Shown here piece after piece: positions 1-11,399 of a DNA stretch of 64,000 nt. The stretch lies in the NCBI GenBank assembly GCA_021613535.1, contig CP075494.1, positions 5,952,001 through 6,016,000 on the forward strand, written 5' to 3'. The notes below the pieces were generated by a model that saw only the letters and a list, made by a program, of their open reading frames with translations, made no database searches and had not been told where the DNA came from. This DNA is from Adineta vaga. Its lineage: Eukaryota; Rotifera. Numbering within the stretch: position 1 is the stretch's first letter; each line of letters begins with the position of its first letter. The position numbers were made by a program, and so were the translations under genes.

Positions 1-1552
1 CCGGGATTTTCATGTTACCGACGTCAATTGTAATTTGAGTGACTGTCGTCGATATATTATTCGAAACGACTGAATGAAATAAGAAACTATAGTTCAGAAA
101 GCTTTATTCCTTTCTCTCTCTCTCTCTTTCTCCGGTGTATTGTACGACTTATTTTAATCATTTTATGATTAAATACGTATAAAAAATGTCTATAGAGAAA
201 TCTAATTTTCTCAATCGATCGACGTCATTGACTAATAAGAAGGTAAAAGTAAATGAATATTTTTCATCTTACATCTTTTGTTTCTATTTGACATGAAATG
301 TATGGGGAAATTGTTGAACAAAAACAATAAATCTATCTGGAAATTAAAAAATAATAATAAGATCGGTCACGAAAGTAGAACATAAGGTCATTATATATAT
401 ATATATATGTATTGTTGTTTTTGATTGATAATTATTTTTGAAAAAGGTCCTTACGATTGATTAATAAACTTACCAGAAAAGTCTGAGAATGAATATTATT
501 CTATGACGTCAATAATCTAGAAAATACCAATGAGAATTGTTGTTCAGTTTCTGACTTTTGTTCAATCTACTTTTTCACTGGAATATCAGACATTATGTCG
601 AGAGATTATTATAAACAAATCGAAATCACGATAACTTTTATTATTCATCTATCTTCAGTCAGATTCGAATATACATATATTGTTCAGTGAAAACTCAACG
701 TTTTCATACCTTGATACGATATTGGCAAACATAATCAAGATAATTGTCATACTAAATTCATTCAAATACGATGACACTTTGATCATACTATAAAAAGTGA
801 ATGTCCTTTTTTTATGACTTGATTTTTATCAAGAAACGTGTTTTGACAACACATTATTTAGTTGATTGAAATTGTGCCATTGCTGACTTATCACGAATAA
901 TTCCATTATTAATTATTTGCATACTCTCTACAATATTCTGAAATACATAAATACAAATATGAATTTGATTAATAGACATCGAACGATATTTTGTAATTGA
1001 TGTGAATTATTGTAATACTATTATTTATTAACTTTCAAAGCGTCAGTAATTATCATTACAATCAATATTAGATTTACCTATTGCCTGTTCATACAAAAAG
1101 ACATCGGAGAAAAAATATTTTTGTTACACTAAGTCCTGATGTTTCGTCTTGAACTAGCATTACAAAACGATTTATATTCACAGTTCTCTCTCGATCTTGA
1201 TTTTGACAATAACAAACATGTTATTGTTAGTAGAAGATAAACCGTATTGATTATAATTTGTAAATAAAATGATGTCACAGATCAACATCAGCACGAGAAA
1301 GAAAAGGGAAACATTGTCAAGAGTTTTTTTACAACCTTGAAAAAATTCAAAAAAGTCTACAAACAAGTATTTTTTTTTCTTTCTTTTGTAAATAGATAAT
1401 CATTTCTATTGACAATTCAAATGGCTTTTCTCTCTTATTTTGTTTCAATGATAAATTACTGAGTAAAATTCGCTGAAAGATTTTAAATCATTCCTATTCA
1501 AATGTTAGTAAAACAAAATTATCTAATTGCATATATTCTTTACTTTTTCTAG
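1..1552. other. Intergenic/upstream region of the TRPM gene
   Basis: AT-rich sequence with no convincing complete gene. It holds a short TA microsatellite near 391-408. One weak hint of coding lies on the minus strand: after an acceptor-like TTTCAG, complement 866-949 reads open and protein-like until TAA. This is treated under findings and is not called a gene. Confidence 0.5.
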
Positions 1553-4500
1553 ATGTCTACAGATTCCCAAACGAATGATATAAACAAATTTATTGAGAAT
1601 AATTTAAAATCTCGTACATGTAAGGTTTATAATCGACAGGCCAAGCCAGCCAAAGATAAACCAGAAGATGCATGCGCATGCGGACGATTAATTCGCTGTC
1701 ATAGTTTCTCAGGTGAGTCTCAGCAAGTTCAGGCAAAAAAGAACAATAAATTCGACTGGAAGCTTCCCCCGAAATTTCAAACCAAACATTACAGCACAGC
1801 TGCTCCTGTTAGTGTATATGGAGAATTAGAATTCAAATCTAACAGTTGTCAATTTCTGCGATTGGAAAATCAGTCGGATCCGAAAAATGTCTATGACTAT
1901 TTGGTTAAATGTTGTGAAGGAAAAAAACCAGCCATGATTCTAAGTGTTTATGGTGGTGCGAAATATTTTACAATGACAGAACGGTTACAAAAAGAAATTA
2001 TTCGAGGTATTATTGATGCTGCTACAAAAGCCGGTAAGTACCTTATATATTGAATTCATTATTGATATATCTTTTTGATTTTCAGAAGCATGGATTTTAA
2101 CAACTGGTATAAATACTGGTGTGTCAAAATTAGTTGGTGAAGGTATATCTCATCATCGTGTATTGAAAGAAGATTCCGATACTTTTAAACTTGTTTGCAT
2201 TGGTCTAACAATGTGGGGTACAATAAATGAAACAACACGTTTAGAATTGAAACGTGCGTCTGAAGTAATGAATTAAGAAGAATATTTATCAAAAATAAAA
2301 GATTTTTTGATTTGCTTTCATAGAAATATCCAAGTTCGTTACATGTTCGACAAATTCCCGACGCGGTCAAAGAGAATAATGAAACAATTGAAAAAAATCA
2401 TACACATTGTCTTTTATTCGATAATGGAAATTTATATGATTATCTTGGGGATGATCAACGCAATGATTTGGTTGACGTCGCATGTAAAGATAAAGATCAA
2501 ACGTGTATGTAATCTTGAAATTTCCACATTATTCTTTATTCATCAATGTTAACAGGTTATGCTGTAACGATTATTGTCGAAGGAGGAAAAAATACAATAG
2601 GAGTTATTGCAAATGATCTGAAAAACAATCGACCGGTCGTTTTAATTCAAGTATGTAATGAAATATCTAATATGAAATTAAAAAAAAAGAATCGCTATAA
2701 CACAAATATTAGGGCAGTGGTCGATTAGCTGATGTTCTTGCTTTATTACTTGAACAACTCTCAAATTCGAAAACTAATCAGGAATCGTAAAATGATATTG
2801 TTTTCAATTTAAGTTTGCAAACAAAATTGTTGTATTTTAGTGTGCCAACAAACGAAGATATGTTAAAAGCTATAGATAAATTCTTTTCTAATCTTGAACA
2901 AGAAGAAATTAAAGATATGATAGATGGGCTGAATAGTGTTTTAGTATCGGAGAAACGTCATCTACTAAATGTTTTCTCTTTGAATCAAGAACGAAGTGTA
3001 ACAGAAACGATTTTTAATGCAATTTTTACTCGTACTAGTAGGTATACTAATAATAGTCATTTAAGGGAATAATCATTCGATATTTACTTTCTAGTTGGCA
3101 ATAAATCAGTTCCAAATGCACAGACAATTGCTCATGATTCGAATCAAAAACAAGTTCCGCAACATTCGCAGGAAGAAACTGTGCAACAACAGAAAGATGA
3201 TGATAAACTACTTGATTTAGCATTGAAATGGAATTTCATTGATGGTGCTTTACCAATATTAAATCGACGGCAAGATGCAATGATCAGAACTGGAAAAGTG
3301 ACTGAGATATAAAACTTCTCATTTTAAAGCAACAAAAGAATCATCAATTTCAATCATAGGCCAATATGGCATGCTATCGAAAACTATTCAAAGATGCTTT
3401 AAAAACTGATCGTTTCGCATTTGTGGAATATTTTCTTGCTGCTGGTTTTGATCCAGGTTCTTTACTCGAAATTCAAGATCAAACAGGAAGTTATGATACA
3501 AACCTTGTCAACTTATACAATGAAAGTCTTGAAGAGATGTCAATCGTAAGAGTATGAAAAATGAAGTTTTCTCTTCATTGTTAAGATATTCTCTAGAAAA
3601 GAAATAATCATGCAAAATGTTATAAAACACTATTTCATCAGGCATCTGCCATGAAAATCGAACGAGTCGAAACAATCGATAAGATGTTAAACAAATGTAT
3701 TGGCGCATTTATTGGAAGAATCTATCATTCGTCAACAGAAACTATTACAGAACGTATATCTATAGATTTAGAAAATCATGTATGTTCCTGTTGCAGATTC
3801 GGCCAAAAGCATTCCGACAATAAGTCTGAAAAACTGAATAGTTCTATAGAAAACACCAGAGCACCTGCCGCTGGGCAAGATACAAAGAAAGCGTCGTCTT
3901 CAAAAGAATTACTATTACGTGATCTTTTCTTATGGTCTGTATTTATGGATATGCCAGAAATGGCAAAAGTATTTCTTGTTTATCAACCATGTCTTATATG
4001 TGCTGCTTTGATTGCATCAGCTATATTGAAAAAATTTTTAAAATCATCAGCAGATGTTGATCATAAGGAAAAACTCAATACTCAAGCACTGGAATTTGAA
4101 ACATTAGCAGCAGAATTTATTAATAATTGTTATGAATATAAAGATGAATTAGCTTGTCAATTACTTTTACGAGAAATACCACTTTTTGGTGGAGTAACAT
4201 GTATGCAAGTACGAATAATCTATTCATATTGTGTAAAAATATTAACAAACGGGTCTTTCTAGGTTGCTATTTCAAGTGAAAGTAAAAAGTTAGTAGAAAC
4301 AGCATGTTTTGATCAAGCATTAACTCAAGTATGGTACAATAAATTATCACTTACAAAACGTCATAAACATAATAGATTATCACAATTCTTGTCATTGTTA
4401 ACATTGGGTTTTCTAGCACCTTTATTTAATTTCTTTCAAGAAATGGACACTGTATGTAAACAATATAATATAATTTAAAATGAAGACTTTGATTTTCTCT

Positions 4501-6641
4501 TCATTCTAGAATACCAACAAAACATCGTGAGTTTTGATATTTTTCTTATCATTGAGTTTTTCAATAAAATTCTTTATTCATTTAAGATTATCTACAAGAG
4601 GTATTAATTATTATGTTAATGAAAATTTATCTAAAGGATCATCATGGCAAAAGTTCAAGATTCGATTTCGTTATTTTCATCAAAGTCCATTGATCAAAAT
4701 GTGTTATCATTTCGTAAATAAATTCATATTGAAAACCCTAATTCTTTATTCTCATTATTTAGATCAGTTATATTTGGTTTTTATTAGTCTTTAGTTATAT
4801 GATGCTCTATCATCTTGATAGTCCAGCAACATTTCGAATTCCTCATTGGACTGAAATCTATATCATTATTACAGTATCAACAATGTTATGTGAGGAAATT
4901 CGGAAAGTAATTCAAATTTTATCTGTCTAAATAACTATAGAATTCATTTTCAAATGTATAGATCTATCGTGAATATAGAAAACACATGCTTGAACAATGG
5001 GGTTCAACAGGATCGACTATTCTAACAGTTTTAACAAATGTATTCTATATGATGCCTTATTTTCTATTTTATTTGGGACTTGGATTTCGATATCGAGGTT
5101 ATGATGAACATATACTAGCTACTGCAAGGTTTGTTTGAAACAGTATGAAGAATAGAATATAACGAATGAGTTTATTATAGAATCATTTGGGCATTCGATT
5201 TGGAAATATGGTATATTAGTTCATTGAAATTTCTTGTTGCATTGAAAGATGTTGGACCAAAATTGTTTATGTTAAAAAATATGGTTTGTAATTTTTTGAA
5301 ATTAAATTCGATTTTTTTTTGTTAAATTAATGAAATTTTAGCTTCGAGATCTTGCTGCTTTCTTATATATGATCTTTATTGCCATTGCTGCATATGGTGT
5401 TGTGTCACGTGCATTGATTCTTTATAAAGAAGTTCCTTTTACTGCTAGTGCTTTATTCAAAGAAATCTTCTATGAACCATATTGGTTTATATATGGTGAA
5501 GTTTCAGATAAAAATTTACTCGATGGTAAAGATTCACGAAATCTCAATCAGTGATTTATTCGTTTCATTTTAGAGAAAATTCTTAATGGTTCAGCATCTG
5601 TAGCTGCTCAAGCAACAGCTACACATATTATTCTTGCCTTTCATATGTTATTTATTAATATTCTTATTTTGAATCTATTAATTGCTGTTTTTACGTAAGA
5701 AAATAGTTGTTATTTTTAATTTCATAGACTATTGTCTAATTTGTAGTCATACAATTGATAAAGTTCGAGCTGATACAGAATTTTATTGGCGTTATCAACG
5801 TTATTCATTTATTCGTGAGTATTTCGAACAACCACCTTGGGCTTATCCACCATTGATATTCTTTGTACATGCCGTGCTACTTTTTCTTGTTGTCACTCGA
5901 AAACTAAAACGCCGTCGCAATCAAATTGCCGATGAAAAACATCAGTTAGAATCGAGACAAAAGTTACATATTTTTAGTAAGATAAATAAGTCGTCTGTAG
6001 ATCTGATTTAATAAACATGATTTTGAAAAATATCTTTTAGAAATGATTCCATTAAATGATACTCAAGAAAAATGGGATCATTTTGAGAATGCTGCAACAC
6101 ATAGTACTGCTTATTCATTAATTAAAACAAATAAAAAGAAAGATTTAAGTACATCTGATAAAATCTTTTCAAAAGATTCATTAAATACAACTGAGTATAA
6201 TGACTTCGTTCTTCTTTTTATTTCATCATATTCACTATCAATATTTTAGATCCGATGTAATGAAATTAATTACTGAACAACAGCAAAAAATTGCGAATTT
6301 AAATAAAGAAATTGTCAAAATAGAAAAAATTGTTAATGATAATCAAATCCATATTGCAGACGTATATAGAATTGTATTTCTTAAACTATTTCATTTATAC
6401 TTCGTTTGTTTAGATTAATAAGTACACTCAAGATCATTCAGAAAATGTAAGTGTATTATGAATAGAATTTTTCAAGCAGAAAGAATTTGTTATCTATATT
6501 AAGATAAGCAAGTCATTAAAATTTATAATGGATGCTATAGTACGAGTAAAAATGAATGATCCGAATGTCCAACCACCTAAATTAGAATCGTCATCTGCTG
6601 ATGAAACTGTTCTAACAACAATATCTGATCAAACAGCTTAG
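1553..6641 (+). CDS. TRPM-type cation channel
   Basis: Predicted plasma-membrane cation channel of the TRPM family, 1293 residues. My 22 exons are 1553-2033, 2086-2264, 2324-2504, 2556-2650, 2713-2786, 2841-3037, 3095-3297, 3360-3545, 3642-4208, 4263-4451, 4510-4526, 4587-4713, 4763-4906, 4962-5128, 5181-5283, 5342-5525, 5574-5694, 5747-5976, 6041-6194, 6250-6361, 6414-6446 and 6504-6641, all in phase. The N-terminal half is the TRPM homology (SLOG/LSDAT) region, with CGR near residue 44 and GEGISHHRV. The motif RDLFLW and the LLLREIPLFGG stretch are also family features. S1-S6 span about residues 815-1070. The pore reads PYWFIYGEV, as in the TRPM1/3/6/7 group, and S6 ends in NLLIAVF. After the TRP region (RYQRYSFIREYF) comes a short coiled coil near residues 1215-1260. 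There is no C-terminal alpha-kinase. AG directly before ATG suggests leader trans-splicing. The exon 7 donor (GTGACT) is weak. Confidence 0.93.
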
Positions 6642-7216
6642 TTGATGACGATTTCTAATTGATGGAAGAAATTATTCTCGATATTTTTCTATACTCATAT
6701 TTTTGATTTTAGTTTGAAATATATATTTATTGAAGTAAATTTTAATTATCATTATTCTTCGTGAGTCAAATGAAAATAGTATAGCTTTGATTGCACGATA
6801 GGTTATTCTCGTGCATAAAAATATTGATGATGAAATCACGCAGAAGAACAAAAAAATAAGGAAATGACATATGGTTTCATCATTACTGATGAAATTATGA
6901 CTTGATCTTGCTGTCTTATCAAATGTTAGCAATTCGAATAAAGAAACATTTGCTATTCTCTTCCTCTGATGTGTTATTTCATCGTTTTTATTTTACTCTG
7001 TTACAAACATGTTGTGCAATAAAATCTACTATATATATAAACACATGTATTATCTAAAACAAAATCAATCTTTTAAGTAACAGCAACACAATACATATTC
7101 GATACTCAGTTTTTATACGTATTTTCATCTGAGCCACTTCTTTTCAATTTTATATTTATTGGAATAAAAAGTAAGCTATAGCAATAATAAATTATGTCCC
7201 TATAAATTTTAACGTC

Positions 7217-9167
7217 ATGTATTTTTCAGTGTATCGTGGACGCGGACGCGGAGGTGGTCGTGGTGGACGCGGAGCTAGTCGTGGACGCGGAGGCAGTCGT
7301 GGACGCGGAGCTAGCCGTGGACGTGGAGCTATTCGCGGTAGAAGTCGTGGAAGTTTTCGATCTGCACGTTCTCGATCGATGGATACTGATCAAGCAGTAA
7401 CTTCAGCTAATATCCTTGTTGATTTGAATATTAATATTGATTCTAAACCATTCTTCGTCAATGCTAATGTTACAATTGATCAACATATTCAAGCACAAAC
7501 GGCTAATCTTCCTCGATATTTAGCTACTCTATTCACACTTGATGAAAGTAATGTTGAAATTGGACAAAAAGCAAAAGCATGTGTTTTAGCTGCTGCTTGG
7601 TGTCGACATGATCATCAGTTAGCAAATAATCTTCTTCGTTATCGAAATTTATTTACTTTAACTGAAGTCCTCAAAGCAGTAACTATGCTAGATGCAGCTC
7701 GACAAATTCGTGCTCATGAAAAACAATTAAAACGTCTTGAATTAAGTAAAACAAAACCTAAAGCAACCAAATTAGGTAAAATCAAAAACAATATCGATAA
7801 TTTAAATAAACTTAAACCATCACTTGGATCAGCAAGTGGTGCTGTTGCTCGACATGTTCAGCGTTGGACTCGTACATTATCAACACAAGAATTAGAGTAC
7901 TTTGCATTACATATGCCAACAGAACCATGGAAAAAATTAGCAGATATTGTACATTTCAATCCAACGAAAGATTTTCCAGCTTTACCATGGTTTTTACCAT
8001 TTTGTTTTGGTTCACCGGCTCCAGTTGATACAATGGTAGCTCGTTGTCGTGATATTACAGCTGAGAATATCAATACTTTATTGAAAGAATTCAAAATTCC
8101 CTATTCGCATCTAAAACAATTGAAAGATCAATTAAATAACTTTTCAAAAGCTAAAATTGCATCCTATGAAGAGAAATTAGATACGATTCTATGGTATTAT
8201 GAAGACTTACAATGTGAAGAAGTTGACGAGATTATCACTGATCGTTTACGAAATGGTGAACAAATTCATTTACCATATGGTAAATTGATGGAACGTCTAT
8301 TGCTTCTTCGTACACTATTAGATAATAATATAATTCAACAGTCTGCTAAAACAAAAAAAGCAACACTCTATTCCGATCTATTATTAGTTGCCGAAACGCA
8401 ATTACAAAAGATCAAATTACCATTAGAATCACCTGTTGCTGTGATGGGTGATGCTTCAAGTTCTATGGATGTTGCTATTCGTACGGCAACTATTCTTTCA
8501 TCCTTTTTAACAGCAATTTGTTCAGCAAAATTGAACTTCTTCAATAGTAAAGTATTTTTACCAGCATTTACACCAAAAACAATTGAAGATGTTCTAAATT
8601 TGGCTTTACAAACACGTGCTAGTGGTTCAACAGCAAATGCCGCTGGTCTTGTACCATATTTTAATGGTAAAGAAATCATCAAAACATTTGTTATGGTTAC
8701 AGATGAAGAAGAAAATACCAATGCAGAGGTAGCAGATGGTACATCAACAGGATTTTTTAATTTATTTATGAGATATCGTCAAGAAATCTATCCTGCTAAA
8801 TTGGTATTCATCTCATTTCTTCGTCATCAGCATGACAAAGGAGAAATGTACGAGAAATTTGAAGAAGAAAATGTACCCGATGTCATTCAAGTAAGTTTTA
8901 AATAGAAAAGAGAAAATTATTATTTTCCATATTCAATATTCTTATTTGTTTTTGTTTTAGTTCAAATTTAATGGACAACGTCCAGATCTGACCAAAATAG
9001 ATAATCTATTAGGTTTATTATCGACTGGTTCAGCAACGTCATTTGATGATAGAATAGGAGCATTGCAAAATGAATTTCAACAGAATGATATAGCAACAGT
9101 GATTACGAAATTACTCAGTAAGCAAGAGAATAATGCAGTACCAATGGACACAATGACAACGAACTAA
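7217..9167 (+). CDS. RGG-repeat protein with a Ro60-like von Willebrand A domain
   Basis: Two exons (7217-8890, 8961-9167), 626 residues. The first 50 residues are an Arg/Gly-rich repeat built on RGRG and SRGRG, typical of RNA-binding tails. A helical central region follows. The C-terminal third looks like a vWA fold: GDASSSM near residues 413-419 fits the MIDAS motif DxSxS, followed by SGSTANAAG, VMVTDEEEN and YPAKLVFISF. Their order and spacing resemble the vWA half of Ro60/TROVE proteins, which bind misfolded small RNAs and Y RNA in ring-shaped complexes. The helical part is too diverged for me to call TROVE with certainty. The start is uncertain: an acceptor-like TATTTTTCAG sits just inside the ORF at 7220-7229, so the first few residues may belong to an intron and the true start may lie upstream. 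Confidence 0.72.
7229..7350 (+). repeat. Degenerate tandem repeat coding for the RGG/SRGRG tail
   Basis: Imperfect units of about 18 bases built on CGTGGACGCGGAGSHAGT-like sequence follow each other inside the start of the vWA protein. It is the most GC-rich patch in the window and codes for the Arg/Gly repeats. Confidence 0.8.
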
Positions 9168-10406
9168 ATATTCTTCTTTTTTCGTTATATTTCTGTATAG
9201 ATAATATGTAAATCCATGAAATTTTTTTTTGTTATTGAATGATAACGATAATGATAATGAAAAAAAAGATTTTGTAGCCAAGATATCATAGACAAATACT
9301 AGGTTTTTTTATTCATCTTCTTTCGTGTGGGTTCACATGTTTTTTAATGAAGAAAAAAAAACATCTCATTATCAATATATCCTATCATAGTATTGAATAA
9401 TTGAATTGTACCATGTAGACATAATAGATTCGACAAATTAAATTGTTTACGTTTTAATTTTCCAATCGGTACCATTTTCTCAATCAATATCAATCAGTTG
9501 ATTTATTCGTGAACGCAGGTCATTGATATTGTTTTCGTTCATTGTCTACAGCGCTGGGAAAATATTCTTCGAGTTCTTGACATTTTCATTTATACAGACG
9601 ATCGATTTCTTTATAGCAATCATGACGCCATTTGACATTTCCAAGTATGAGAAATGGAGAAGGTAAGTTTATATTTTGCATTTAAATAATAATTTTATTA
9701 AAAACAAAACCAACACATAGAAAAAGACTTTTCTCTTTATTCTTATCAAGTTTTATCGTCGTTAATCAATTACAGAGTAAACCGATAATTCGTGAACTAG
9801 AAACATTTTCTATAAACTTCAACTACATAAGAAAATCAGCAGTTCCATAAAAGACTGAGATTATTCTTCCAAGAGTTCTTAGAAAATTTCAAAATTTAAA
9901 TAAACATTTGATTCTTTGACTCATTCGATCGAAATGAATATTTAACGCATGACAGTTAAATCCATATGAAATACTCTTTGAAACTTCATGTCGTTTAATC
10001 TGAACTTTCATCTAAAAATGATGTTACCTAGATGAAGACAAAAAAGAGCAACAGTCATTTGTAAATTGTACTATTCAGATAGGGATTAATAACATTGGAA
10101 GAGAATTCTGAAGAAAAACTTTTGCAACAATGTTATTTATAGGTTCATTCATGAAATTCAATATCATTTGATAAATGTTGAAGAGGACTGTACAAATAGA
10201 TAGAGGAAAAAAACATCGTGTGATATAGTTTCATTATACAAATACGACAATGAACACAAAAATATTATAAAAGTGCATTTTGATCTGTTCAAATGAAAAG
10301 AAAATAGAGAAATTCGATCTGTATATCTGAGAAGACTAATATCAAACGAATATTAACACTCACTAGTGACGAGACATAAATATCTGAACAGTCATTCATT
10401 GATCAA
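9168..10406. other. Intergenic region with one possible upstream exon
   Basis: No complete ORF of note. At 9623-9663 a 14-codon open stretch (starts MTPFDISKYEKW) ends at a strong donor, AGAAG|GTAAGT. It is in phase with an acceptor-like CATAG inside the first codons of the Fringe gene, so it could be an alternative 5' exon. Otherwise this is AT-rich spacer. Confidence 0.4.
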
Positions 10407-11399
10407 ATGTTTCATAGAAGAATTTGTCATATATCACATCGTAATCTTCGTTTTATCATCATAATTTTACTAGCAATTAGTATTCTTTTTCTATTGCTTT
10501 TTATTCTCACTCAAGCAACACATTCATTCTCAACAAGTATAATTCAACAAACAATTATTCTTATTCGTACTTCAAATCGTTGTGAAACTCGTTTAAATTA
10601 TCTTCGTCAAAGTTGGTTATCAACAAATCTTGCTCAACAATCGAATCTCTATTTAATCACCGATCAAATTGCAAAACATACAGATCAAACTGTTCTTAAT
10701 TCATTTTCACATATCATTGAAACAAATTGTTCGGAAACACATAATCAATTTGATTTATGTTGTAAAACTGCTCATGAATTTGAATTGTATTATAATTTAA
10801 CACAAATAAATACAAATATTCATTGGATGTGTCGATTTGATGATGATCAATATGTTAATTTAAAGAATTTATATCAATTTCTATCTCAATTCAATTCGTC
10901 TCATTCATACTATATCGGTCGAACAAGTATTGATGATCGATTAAAAGCTGATGATCACAAACGAACATATTCATTTGCAACATATGGAGCTGGTGTCTGT
11001 TTTTCTCATTCATTATTACGAAAATTTCAACCACATGTTAATAAAACGATTTTACCAGCTAATTGTATTAAACGAGGCATTTCTGATGATGGCTATATAG
11101 GTTATTTATCTGAAATTCTGCTAAACATATCTTTAACATCCTTCCAAGAACTTTTTCATTCACATTTAGAAAAACTTGATATGTCATTTCGTTCGTTTAC
11201 TCTAGACTATTTACGAACTGCAATTACATTTGGTTTTGCTTGGGATCGATATGATCTTTCATGGATGCCAGTTATTCATCAATTGATCGAATTCATTCAT
11301 AAAAATGAAGAACAATCTGCCAAATATCTTTGGACATTTTTACAAAACTATGAAAAAGAACATCCGAATAGATTAGAACAAAAACGAGATGATTCATGA
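10407..11399 (+). CDS. Fringe-type beta-1,3-glycosyltransferase (GT31)
   Basis: Single-exon gene, 330 residues, predicted type II Golgi membrane enzyme. Residues 14-36 are one hydrophobic anchor after a short basic cytoplasmic tail. The lumenal domain shows the Fringe pattern: TIILIRTS at the first strand, WLST, then NCSETHNQFDLCCKTAHEF. The metal-binding DDD motif sits in RFDDDQYVN, YGAGVCFS corresponds to the usual GGAGFC, and FHSHLE lies near the end. Known Fringe enzymes add GlcNAc to O-fucose on Notch EGF repeats; that substrate is inferred here from the family only. N-glycosylation sequons are present (NCS, NLT, NSS). An upstream 5' exon at 9623-9663 is possible. Length fits the family. 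Confidence 0.88.
   Translation: MFHRRICHISHRNLRFIIIILLAISILFLLLFILTQATHSFSTSIIQQTIILIRTSNRCETRLNYLRQSWLSTNLAQQSNLYLITDQIAKHTDQTVLNSFSHIIETNCSETHNQFDLCCKTAHEFELYYNLTQINTNIHWMCRFDDDQYVNLKNLYQFLSQFNSSHSYYIGRTSIDDRLKADDHKRTYSFATYGAGVCFSHSLLRKFQPHVNKTILPANCIKRGISDDGYIGYLSEILLNISLTSFQELFHSHLEKLDMSFRSFTLDYLRTAITFGFAWDRYDLSWMPVIHQLIEFIHKNEEQSAKYLWTFLQNYEKEHPNRLEQKRDDS

Noticed and set aside
5526-5554. Extension of the TRPM pore exon to the in-frame stop at 5554
   Set aside because: Donor GTAAAG at 5526 keeps phase with the S6 exon; reading on would stop the channel before S6.
8368-8721. 117-codon minus-strand ORF inside the Ro60-like gene
   Set aside because: Shadow of the long plus-strand exon; no independent start context or family motif.
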